Positions 1 to 7,544 of a stretch of DNA of 23,570 bases are shown piece by piece. The notes beneath the pieces were generated by a model. That model had not been told where the DNA came from and did no database searches. It was given only the letters and a program-made list of their open reading frames with translations. A program made the translations under genes and the position numbers. Each line of letters starts with the position of its first letter. Position 1 is the first letter of the stretch. Source of the DNA: JAZGEG01 sp964346665 (lineage in GTDB: Archaea; Aenigmatarchaeota; Aenigmatarchaeia; QMZP01; QMZT01); the NCBI GenBank assembly GCA_964346665.1, contig CAYFVC010000037.1, positions 1-23,570 on the forward strand, read 5' to 3'.

Positions 1-2
1 CC

Positions 3-3000
3 ATAACATTGGAATGGAAATGCACAAGTCTCACGGAAGGGCTCACCAATACATTTGTGAATGTGACAGCTGCGTATGGAATGAGTGATGAATATGCGGT
101 TCCTTTCAGTGTTCTGAAACCCATAGTCTTGGCCGAACCGAATGTTGTGAATATAAGCGGAGAATTGAACATGACCACCAAGGTTATCGGAAATACCAGC
201 AAGATAGATTTTGTTCGTACTAATCCTGATTCCGGTATTCCGTGGGGAGGTTGTGATGATTACGGTGCGGACTTTGTGAAAAACGAAAGCGAATGCGTAG
301 GTACAGGGGCTGGGATTGGTAATATCGCCCCGGATGCGAACGAGACTTGCGATCCCTCCGGAGACTGTTACCACGTAAACGATGAGGATGATGAAACTTC
401 CTGGACAGCGGTAGGTAGCGGAAAGTGGGTAAACCTCACCCTTGACGACCAGTATGTAATCAGCGAAATAGAGATCGAATGGAAGGACTTGGGATCGGAT
501 TCGAACGTCACAATTTACTACACGAATGAAACTGGCGGACTGAGAGAACTTTATTCGGACGTTAGCGTGCCTGATTCAAAAAACATCACGGAATTTTATA
601 ATTTCCTGCCATTCCAGACCGATAACTTGTTTATAAACCAGACAACAAGTTCGACCCTCGTGGTTTACGAAATGTACGTGTACACGATCGAGGAGAGAAT
701 CGGGAAATGTTATATTTACGTATGTCCCTTCGAAAGCGAATACCTGGACAGCTCCGGGGATTATTACGTGAATGTTACCGTTTACACAGAGGAGGACCAA
801 TCCAGAAACAATTTCACTTTCCTTGTCAATTACGGCTGGCCGCAGATCGTAATTAAAGAGCTTATCATGGTTAACGATACCACGGATATTTACGAGGCGA
901 AGGTAAAGGCCATAAACGGGGATATGTACGATCTGGATGTTCTGCTTGACATCGAAAACAAGAGCGTTGTGAACCTGACAACGGGCTCATGGAATCTGAG
1001 CTCGAGCGTTATATATAATGGTTTGGAGGAGGCTTTCCAGTGGAACGTTTCCTCTCTTTCCATAGGATCCGCATACACGAACGTTAGTGTGAATTCAACG
1101 ACGAACAAGGGTTACTTTGGCGTTGATAATTGGACTGTTGATGTCGTGTCAGATCCGGGAGGACTTCCAAACCTGACTTCATTCTGGATTGAATACAACA
1201 CCACCAAAACCAACAAGAGCAATCTTTTCACAGGTATAAAGATTTTCGCACACGCGTACGATGATGTCGGTATGAAAAATGTGAAAGTGAGTTTGAAATA
1301 TCCTGGGGGAGGCAGCGGGAACGGGAGTTTTGAAGCGGTGAATTCGACATTCTGGGAATTCGAGTTCGGCAACAATGACGAAGGGATAAACCTGAACACA
1401 ACCGGTAACTATACGGTAGAGGTGATAGCCATAGACGTTGGCGGGCAAGAGAAGTACAGCGGTGTGGATAGCGGGTGTACAAAAAACTACACGTTGGTTG
1501 TTTTCAACAACTACACCCTCACCCTCGAGAATTTCAACAATGATTCCGCCTTTTACAACAGGGGTGAAAACCTCACCGTAAAGGCCTATGATGTGAATGG
1601 CTTCATGGTCAAGAACGTTAGCTGGCAGGTTAATTTGACAAAGTACGGTCAGGGCATAGAAGAGTTGAACGGGACCGGAGATATCTATGACTACCCGCTG
1701 AATTCGAGCGATCCTGTTGGGAACTACACATTCGTCGCGAAAGGGGAGAAGAACAACAACACAGGAGAAAAAACGTGGGAATTCAACGTGAGCAAAACGC
1801 TCTCTCCAGTTTTTATTGCGCCGTCCGCAGGCAGCGAACACTCCGCCAACTCTCCTATTTCCCCCATACCTCAGTTGCGCCTGTACAACAAAAGAAATGA
1901 TCTGCTTTCTTATGAAGCGAGTGTAATGCTTGTCTGCCCGAATGGTCAATTCTCATTGGGAAAGATCGGTGATTCGTATTACAACATTTCTGCGAATTGC
2001 AGATCATCATCTTCTTCGGGGATTACGTTTTATTTAACCGCCAATTCGACAGACTCTTACAACAACACGGGAACAGGTTCTTTACAGCTCAAGACATCCA
2101 CCGGGGCAGCCCCTCCGGGTAACGGAGGAGGTTCGGCTCCGATCATGCCTAGCTGTGTTACAACGCCAAAGAACTGTAGTGATGGGATTGACAATGATTG
2201 CGACGGTTTGACGGATTGCGGCGATCCTGATTGCGACAGGGACCCTGTATGCATTGTAATAGTCAGGGATTTCAACTTCACAATTGAAAGATCCTCCCTT
2301 GAAATAATACAGGGCGAGAATGGAACTTTTATTGGTTCTCTGTCCAACATGGGAAATGCTCAGGTTACCTTGTTCTCTGAGATAACGAAGGAATGCTGCG
2401 AGGTTTTTGTTGAGGACAAGTTTGTTTTGCCTGTGAAAAGCGAAAGAGATTTCTCGATGGTGGTGTACGTTCCCCTCTTCACAGAGGTTGGGGAGTATCT
2501 GGTGAGCATAAAAACCATATCCGGGAGTCTGGAAAAAGCAAAGACCTTAAGCGTTATGGTAAAGGAGAATCCGTTTACCACGTCTTTGACAGGCTTGGAG
2601 GAACAGCTTCCTGAGGTTGAACTGGAAATCGGGAGGTACGGCCGGGTGGGAATTGATGTGTATGTTTTTAACGAGAAGGTAAGACAATTCGAAAGTAACT
2701 TGGAACATGCAAGATACGCTATAAATGAGGATGATTTAAATTCGCTGAGGGAGTACGTTTCGAATGCGGAGAAAACAATGGGGGAGATAAATTCGGGACT
2801 GACCTCGCTTATGATTCAAAAGTTCCTGCTCGAGAACAAATGGAACATACTTTTGGGTCTGATAGTCTTGTTTTTGACTGGCTTTTTCTCAACCCAGGTG
2901 ATAGCGCCATACATTAGAGTGAGAAGGGATATCAAGAAACTAATGGAAGGGGAAATGATAGGGGAGAAAACCAAGGCTTCCGCTGAGGAGCAGTACTTCA

Positions 3001-3209
3001 CGAGGCAGATAGACAGGAAAACCTTTGAGAATATAATGACCGAGGAACAGGACAAAGTTCTGGGGTTAAGAAGCACTATAGAGGAGAGGAGAAAAGAAAT
3101 GCACGATCTCTTGAACGTTAAAAACATACTAGGGGGATTGTTTAGATTCCCCCTGGTGATTCTGAAAAGATTAAGAAACGCTTTCAAAAGAAAACCCAAG
3201 AAGGACTGA
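3..3209 (+). CDS. Large N-glycosylated surface protein, 5' truncated
   Basis: The frame is open to the left edge, so the N-terminus and any signal peptide lie outside the window. The visible ~1,068 residues are mostly beta-sandwich-like sequence with about 45 N-x-S/T sequons, suggesting a heavily N-glycosylated exported protein. Around nt 345-650 (motif DDETSWTAVGSGKWVNLTL) there is a discoidin/F5-8C-like carbohydrate-binding segment. Around nt 2170-2260 there is an Asp/Cys-rich metal-binding motif of the MopE type (NCSDGIDNDCDG). A CARDB/COG1470-like domain follows at nt 2270-2560. Near the C-terminus a coiled coil precedes one membrane helix (nt ~2840-2915), followed by a ~95-residue basic, charged cytoplasmic tail with a further coiled coil. 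It is probably a cell-surface adhesin or envelope protein anchored by its C-terminus. The ligand is unknown. It ends 35 bp before the ATPase gene on the same strand. Confidence 0.88.
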   Translation: MTLEWKCTSLTEGLTNTFVNVTAAYGMSDEYAVPFSVLKPIVLAEPNVVNISGELNMTTKVIGNTSKIDFVRTNPDSGIPWGGCDDYGADFVKNESECVGTGAGIGNIAPDANETCDPSGDCYHVNDEDDETSWTAVGSGKWVNLTLDDQYVISEIEIEWKDLGSDSNVTIYYTNETGGLRELYSDVSVPDSKNITEFYNFLPFQTDNLFINQTTSSTLVVYEMYVYTIEERIGKCYIYVCPFESEYLDSSGDYYVNVTVYTEEDQSRNNFTFLVNYGWPQIVIKELIMVNDTTDIYEAKVKAINGDMYDLDVLLDIENKSVVNLTTGSWNLSSSVIYNGLEEAFQWNVSSLSIGSAYTNVSVNSTTNKGYFGVDNWTVDVVSDPGGLPNLTSFWIEYNTTKTNKSNLFTGIKIFAHAYDDVGMKNVKVSLKYPGGGSGNGSFEAVNSTFWEFEFGNNDEGINLNTTGNYTVEVIAIDVGGQEKYSGVDSGCTKNYTLVVFNNYTLTLENFNNDSAFYNRGENLTVKAYDVNGFMVKNVSWQVNLTKYGQGIEELNGTGDIYDYPLNSSDPVGNYTFVAKGEKNNNTGEKTWEFNVSKTLSPVFIAPSAGSEHSANSPISPIPQLRLYNKRNDLLSYEASVMLVCPNGQFSLGKIGDSYYNISANCRSSSSSGITFYLTANSTDSYNNTGTGSLQLKTSTGAAPPGNGGGSAPIMPSCVTTPKNCSDGIDNDCDGLTDCGDPDCDRDPVCIVIVRDFNFTIERSSLEIIQGENGTFIGSLSNMGNAQVTLFSEITKECCEVFVEDKFVLPVKSERDFSMVVYVPLFTEVGEYLVSIKTISGSLEKAKTLSVMVKENPFTTSLTGLEEQLPEVELEIGRYGRVGIDVYVFNEKVRQFESNLEHARYAINEDDLNSLREYVSNAEKTMGEINSGLTSLMIQKFLLENKWNILLGLIVLFLTGFFSTQVIAPYIRVRRDIKKLMEGEMIGEKTKASAEEQYFTRQIDRKTFENIMTEEQDKVLGLRSTIEERRKEMHDLLNVKNILGGLFRFPLVILKRLRNAFKRKPKKD

Positions 3210-3244
3210 ACAAGTAATTAAAGTATAAAATACAATTATAATAT

Positions 3245-3997
3245 ATGGCTGGTGCTTCGGATTCCAGAAAGCCCACGGGGATTATTGGTCTTGATGAGAA
3301 GATGGAGGGCGGTTTTGTTGACGGTAGCGTTGTTTTGCTGAGGGGTAAATCAGGCACGGGGAAAACGGCATTTTGTAGTTCTTTCTTGTACAAGGGAGCG
3401 CTAAATGGGGAACCAGGTCTTTACGTGACAACAGAAGAGAGAACAGAAGACATAAAGAGAGATATAAAAAAGATGTTCGGTTGGGACTTGAAAGATATTG
3501 AGAAAAAGGGGCTGTTGAAATTCTTGTCCATAAAGCCGGCGATCGCCACAAACATCAGGGAAGAGGAGATAGATCAAGCGATAAGACTTTACACGATTGA
3601 CCTCTTCGGGAAAATATCAGACTCCATAAAATCGGTTAATGCGAAGAGGGTAGTTATCGACACGGTTTCCATAATTGAGATGTTCGTGCATAACAGGTAC
3701 ATGTCCAGGGTGAGCCTTATGAATCTCACAGAAAAACTGAAAGACTTGGGGGTTACGACGATAATAACAGAAGGCGTGGCTGAGGAAGGCGGGCTTCTCG
3801 GTGACGAGGCGCTGACCGAATTCATTGCGGACGCTGTTATAAAATTGGATTTCGTCCCCGTATCTGAAAGGTTCAAGAGAACGCTAACGATAAGCAAAAT
3901 GAGAAGAACAGACCATTCAACATTCATTCTCCCTTTTGATTTCACGAAAAACGGATTGAAACTTGTTGAATTCGCCAAAGAAAAGAGAAAAAAATAG
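3245..3997 (+). CDS. KaiC/RadA-like RecA-fold ATPase
   Basis: This is a single-domain, 250-residue RecA-fold ATPase of the archaeal KaiC-like family (COG0467 type). The Walker A motif is GKSGTGKT (residues ~35-42). A catalytic Glu pair follows in YVTTEER, then the family-typical 'FGWDL...KGLL' segment, and a Walker B strand, RVVIDTVSII. These proteins bind ATP and form rings. In archaea they are often linked to signalling or motility regulation, but the substrate of this copy cannot be read from sequence. There is only one KaiC domain, whereas cyanobacterial KaiC has two. The start ATG lies 35 bp after the upstream stop, has no Shine-Dalgarno sequence, and is preceded by an AT-rich TATAAAAT stretch, so it may have its own promoter. 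The gene converges on the beta-helix gene with only 7 bp between stop codons. Confidence 0.88.
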   Translation: MAGASDSRKPTGIIGLDEKMEGGFVDGSVVLLRGKSGTGKTAFCSSFLYKGALNGEPGLYVTTEERTEDIKRDIKKMFGWDLKDIEKKGLLKFLSIKPAIATNIREEEIDQAIRLYTIDLFGKISDSIKSVNAKRVVIDTVSIIEMFVHNRYMSRVSLMNLTEKLKDLGVTTIITEGVAEEGGLLGDEALTEFIADAVIKLDFVPVSERFKRTLTISKMRRTDHSTFILPFDFTKNGLKLVEFAKEKRKK

Positions 3998-4004
3998 ATA
4001 TTCT

Positions 4005-6536
4005 CTAGCCTTTGTATTCCTTCCCCCCGAACTTAACGGAGAATCCTTCGTTCGCCTGCCTCGTGTCGTATTCTATGATCACCTCTTCCTTAGAATCGAG
4101 TTCAAGAATTTCCCATGTCAGGATGTTCGTTGCCCTGTCCAAAGCTTCTATCTTAGGCGAAACGTTACAACGGACGAACGCCCCTCTTGGGACAGAGTCG
4201 CGGATCGTTATGTCCTGGAGTTTCTTGTCCGTTTTGTTCTTGATCTTCAACATCACTTTCGTTCCACTAATAGTTTTTTCAAGCTTGAGCGGACCCCCAA
4301 AACCTATGCCTATATCCTTGCCTTTCAGGAATTTGAGCCCTATTATGGCTATACCTGCGATTGCCCCTATGAGCACTATTACCTCTATCAGGAACAGCCA
4401 GTTAAAGGGTTCAGGGACCTCTCCTGTTTCCGAGTTCGTGGTGTATCCTCCCTTGCGGGCGACAAATTCAACCCTCCCCCAGTGTTTTATCGGGATATTC
4501 ACAACCCCGTTGTCACCCGTGTAATAGGTTTCCGTGACGAACGGGTCAGTATCCAGGTATTCAACGACTATCTTGACGACCGGAATAGGATCGCTGTTCT
4601 GGTCCAAGACCAATATTGTCACGTTCTCTCCAAGAACGAGTTCTTCAGGGACCGTGAAGGAGAGCGTTCTCTCAACGCATTCGTTGTCAATGCATGTTTC
4701 GTTCTCTGAACACTGGAAATCGCTGCAGCAGTATCCAGGAACCATGTTGCATTTATGATCGTACCTCTTTTCAGAACATTCGCAGGGAACGAGTTCGCAT
4801 TTGTGCGTATCCGTATCGCATATTTCAGTATCCGCGCAGTCCTTATTCTCGCAGCATTCGTAATACACGCAGTCGTGATTCGAGGCGTAACCGCATTCGC
4901 ACGTTAGCTCTACGCATTTCCAGCCCGTACACATCTGCGTGCTCGTACATTCGCCATCGTTCATACACTCCCTCAAAGGATACACTGTAAACAACACATC
5001 CGAGGAATTCGTCACATCTTCTACAGAAATACAAGAGAAACTGATTATGTACGGACCCTCCAGACCGCTCATGTTCAGGTAGGCCTGGAACTTTTTGGAA
5101 TTTATTTCGGAAAGAGAGCCCGAAACGTTGTCCAGATAATAATTGCATGAACTGATGCTCTTTTCGCTCGTCACCGTAAGCCTGAGCGTTCCGTTCTCCG
5201 TGAGATCCTTTTTCATGTAGGTTTTGTTCTCAGGGGACTCGATCGTGAACGTGAAATTCTCCTCCACCACTCCCACTGTTTCGTTCAGGGTTATCTCTAA
5301 CGATAGGTCGCTCGTGAGGTCGAATGTTGTGAAATTATCGTGATAACCCGATTTCGTCACGTTTATCGAGTATGGACTGAAGGAGAAAACCCCTGACTCG
5401 TTTTCGATCATTTCCTCCAGGGTCTGCTGGGTTATCCTTCCCTGGGAATCCGTATCCTCGGAGAAAATGGTTGTTGTAAAATTATCCTTGATCACAACGT
5501 CCGCGTTTCCAACAGGGTCGCTGTCCATGTCCACAACCGTTACGTTTAGGAACCATTTCCTAAGGAGGGATGTGTAGTCCGTATTCTCGAATGTGGTGTC
5601 TTCTGCGGAGAACATATAAATATCGTATTCCACGCTTTCGTTGCAGAGGTTGTCTTTAACAAGAGTGGTTTGCGTGTACTGCATGTAAAGGCCGTAATTG
5701 TTCTCGAGTATGGTGTTTCCAATAATCCTCATGTTTTGCGAGTTTTTAGCCTCGAGACCTGTCCCTCCATTGGATGTTATCACGTTGTCAGTTACGTTAT
5801 TGTTGTTTCCCGCGATCCCGAAACCCCCTCCTGTGTTGTTGACGAAGGAATTGTTGTTTATCACTGAACCGCCCAGAACCATTTCCAGAAAGCTGGATCC
5901 TGTGTTATCCTCTATCACGTTGTGTTCCAATCGGATGTTATCCCCGACCATGGTGGTTATCCCATCTACATTATCCCTGATCACGTTTCTTGTTATAACA
6001 TTATCCGAACCATCCACAGACAAGCCGCCATAATTAGAAAGCATTTTGTTATTCGAAATGTTGTTGTTGTCCGAATAAATTATAAGGGCCATATAGTTGT
6101 TTTCGAAGGTCGTGTTGGAGATTTTCGTTCCGTCCGATTTGACATAAACTCCTCTTTCCTTGTTATCCGCGGAATCGTGACCACAATCGTAGACATACGA
6201 ATTTCGTATTTCGAGATTTCCCCCAAGTTTGGAAACGAATGTGTAAGCCTTCGAAAGGCTCTCTATTTTCGAACCTAGAACGTATAGCGATCCTTTCACC
6301 TCTATCCCATATTCTCCATCCGAAGTCGAGTTGAACTGAAGCGTTGAGTATTCGAAACTTATGTTCCCGGATTCGTTCACAAGCAGATCCCCGCTAAGGG
6401 TTATGAATTCCGAAGAGCAAACAATTGTTTCGTTAACGAACCAGTCACCGCTGGCAGGTGGAGTACATTGAGCGCTCGCTAGGGCTGGAGATATCGCCAG
6501 AATTAAAAACAACAGAATGAAAATCCAAACCCTCAT
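4005..6536 (-). CDS. Secreted NosD-type beta-helix, Cys-rich membrane-anchored protein
   Basis: This 843-residue protein has a clear Sec signal peptide (MRVWIFILLFLILAISPALA, then SAQC). Residues ~30-300 show Asn-rich repeats of the right-handed parallel beta-helix (NosD/CASH) kind, with recurring NN.I..N spacing. A carboxypeptidase-regulatory-like fold follows (~330-420), then an Ig-like segment (~425-515). Next comes a Cys-rich region (~520-620) with repeated C-x-x-x-x-C-x-x-x-x-x-C blocks resembling dickkopf/EGF-type disulfide knots, and then another Ig-like domain. One membrane helix lies at ~712-737. The final ~80 residues resemble a DUF11-type domain (LKLEKTISGTKVMLKIKN...). Beta-helices of this class usually bind or process polysaccharides; no catalytic residues could be assigned. 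Its start lies 32 bp downstream of the scpB stop on the same strand, so co-transcription is possible. Confidence 0.87.
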   Translation of the reverse strand: MRVWIFILLFLILAISPALASAQCTPPASGDWFVNETIVCSSEFITLSGDLLVNESGNISFEYSTLQFNSTSDGEYGIEVKGSLYVLGSKIESLSKAYTFVSKLGGNLEIRNSYVYDCGHDSADNKERGVYVKSDGTKISNTTFENNYMALIIYSDNNNISNNKMLSNYGGLSVDGSDNVITRNVIRDNVDGITTMVGDNIRLEHNVIEDNTGSSFLEMVLGGSVINNNSFVNNTGGGFGIAGNNNNVTDNVITSNGGTGLEAKNSQNMRIIGNTILENNYGLYMQYTQTTLVKDNLCNESVEYDIYMFSAEDTTFENTDYTSLLRKWFLNVTVVDMDSDPVGNADVVIKDNFTTTIFSEDTDSQGRITQQTLEEMIENESGVFSFSPYSINVTKSGYHDNFTTFDLTSDLSLEITLNETVGVVEENFTFTIESPENKTYMKKDLTENGTLRLTVTSEKSISSCNYYLDNVSGSLSEINSKKFQAYLNMSGLEGPYIISFSCISVEDVTNSSDVLFTVYPLRECMNDGECTSTQMCTGWKCVELTCECGYASNHDCVYYECCENKDCADTEICDTDTHKCELVPCECSEKRYDHKCNMVPGYCCSDFQCSENETCIDNECVERTLSFTVPEELVLGENVTILVLDQNSDPIPVVKIVVEYLDTDPFVTETYYTGDNGVVNIPIKHWGRVEFVARKGGYTTNSETGEVPEPFNWLFLIEVIVLIGAIAGIAIIGLKFLKGKDIGIGFGGPLKLEKTISGTKVMLKIKNKTDKKLQDITIRDSVPRGAFVRCNVSPKIEALDRATNILTWEILELDSKEEVIIEYDTRQANEGFSVKFGGKEYKG

Positions 6537-6568
6537 GAATAAATCTTATGCGAGCTTTCTTATATTGG

Positions 6569-7138
6569 TTAATCTTTATCAAACGGTATTATTTCAGCGA
6601 AGTCAGAATCAGGTTTCTCTTTCGTTTCTTGCTCTTTTTCCTCTTCCTTTTTCTCTGTTCCCCCTACCCCCTGCTCGAGCATCTCCTTTATCCTTTCTTT
6701 CTCCTCCCCGAAATACCTCTCAAATTCCTTGGTTAGCATTAAAATACGCGTTCTACCCTCCTTCTCGGACTTGATCAATCCCTTCTTGGTCAGGAGCTTG
6801 ATGTACGAATACGCCTTGTTCCCTTGGATTCGTACGACCTCACTCTGCTTGATCGGTTCCCTGTAAGCTACCAACGCTAGGGTTCGCTTGTGCCCATCTT
6901 TTAGATCGGAATAGGGAGTGAGGTGAGCGACCTTCGGGAGTATATCGGGTTTCACCCTCATGTTCCAGCCGTCAGGGTTCCGAACGATCTCGATCCCCTT
7001 GCCTTCGTACTCCTTTCGCAATTCCTCCAGTCTCTCCTCCACGCGTTTTGCAGGGAAGCCCGTGATCTTCGATATTTCCTCGGAAGTCATTGGCCTGGAG
7101 GACATGAAAAGAGCGGCCTCGATGAGTTTTTTGGGCAT
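6569..7138 (-). CDS. scpB: Segregation and condensation protein B (ScpB)
   Basis: This 189-residue protein has the two winged-helix domains of ScpB/kleisin-associated proteins. The first is at residues ~1-80 (LIEAALFMSSRPMTSEEISK, typical N-terminal ScpB wording). The second is at ~85-155 (HKRTLALVAYREPIKQSEVV, then RIQGNKAYSYIKLLTKKGLI, close to the family's 'R.....GLI' signature). ScpB dimers bind the ScpA kleisin of the SMC condensin complex and help compact and segregate chromosomes. A Lys/Glu-rich tail ends the protein. No smc or scpA gene is in the window. The start ATG lies ~25 bp from a TTTAAA box on the same strand (7157-7168), suggesting a leaderless message. It is transcribed divergently from the envelope block beginning at 7230. 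Confidence 0.92.
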   Translation of the reverse strand: MPKKLIEAALFMSSRPMTSEEISKITGFPAKRVEERLEELRKEYEGKGIEIVRNPDGWNMRVKPDILPKVAHLTPYSDLKDGHKRTLALVAYREPIKQSEVVRIQGNKAYSYIKLLTKKGLIKSEKEGRTRILMLTKEFERYFGEEKERIKEMLEQGVGGTEKKEEEKEQETKEKPDSDFAEIIPFDKD

Positions 7139-7156
7139 GATAATATATTGTTCGCT

Positions 7157-7168
7157 AAATTTTAAATC
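7157..7168 (-). promoter_or_regulatory. TATA-like box for scpB
   Basis: On the minus strand the AT-rich TTTAAAATTT core lies about 25 bp upstream of the scpB ATG. This is the spacing expected between an archaeal TATA box and the transcription start when the message is leaderless. No Shine-Dalgarno sequence is present. Confidence 0.5.
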
Positions 7169-7198
7169 TTGTTGCGTGTTTTCGTGAACTGTGAATTC

Positions 7199-7206
7199 TA
7201 TTTAAG
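7199..7206 (+). promoter_or_regulatory. TATA-like box for the gene at 7230
   Basis: TATTTAAG is centred about 27-28 bp upstream of the ATG at 7230, with no Shine-Dalgarno sequence between. This fits an archaeal promoter giving a leaderless transcript. It would be the entry promoter for the amidase transcription unit. Confidence 0.5.
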
Positions 7207-7229
7207 TCAGGCCAGCCATAATTTTAAAC

Positions 7230-7535
7230 ATGGAATGGGGAATGAAAATAGTGATAGTCGCTATTTTGCTCATAGTCTTTTTTCTGGTAGTGGTCGGCCT
7301 TATTATGATGTGGTCAGGCCAGTCGAGCGACATTGCCTCGGGGATATTCGACTTCCTTAAAAATCTCGGGAGTTTTGATACAGGAGTGCAACAAGCGCCA
7401 GGAGGTGGAACAGGAATCCCGTCAGGACAGCCAACGCAACCAACTACGCCACCACCAGGCCACCAAACCCAAGACCTTCCAAAACAGGCTCCAAGCGATC
7501 TTCAGGATACCCCGTTCCGTACGAAAATCATATAG
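7230..7535 (+). CDS. Small membrane protein with Pro/Gln-rich tail
   Basis: This 101-residue protein has one N-terminal hydrophobic helix (residues ~5-28, beginning MEWG then MKIVIVAILLIVFF). A short amphipathic stretch (GIFDFLKNLGSF) follows, then a Gly/Pro/Gln-rich low-complexity tail. The short leader ending in Gly before a hydrophobic helix resembles a class III signal, though E5 is absent. I do not recognise a family. It is the first gene of the run leading to the amidase, whose likely start lies 9 bp after this stop, so the two are probably co-expressed. It could be an anchor or linker subunit, but that is inference. Confidence 0.7.
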   Translation: MEWGMKIVIVAILLIVFFLVVVGLIMMWSGQSSDIASGIFDFLKNLGSFDTGVQQAPGGGTGIPSGQPTQPTTPPPGHQTQDLPKQAPSDLQDTPFRTKII

Positions 7536-7544
7536 GCGAGTCAT

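Noticed and set aside
1179..1949. A 256-codon minus-strand open frame
   Set aside because: It is a shadow of the surface protein gene. Its translation is low-complexity and domainless, while the plus strand shows recognisable domains throughout.
3963..4709. A 248-codon plus-strand open frame
   Set aside because: It lies antisense to the beta-helix gene, whose membrane helix and DUF11-like tail are coherent here. The antisense product has no recognisable features.
7533..7535. TAG as a recoded sense codon joining the 101-residue protein to the amidase
   Set aside because: TAG ends several other genes here (KaiC-like ATPase, alba, amidase), and the downstream segment makes sense as a fresh signal peptide.
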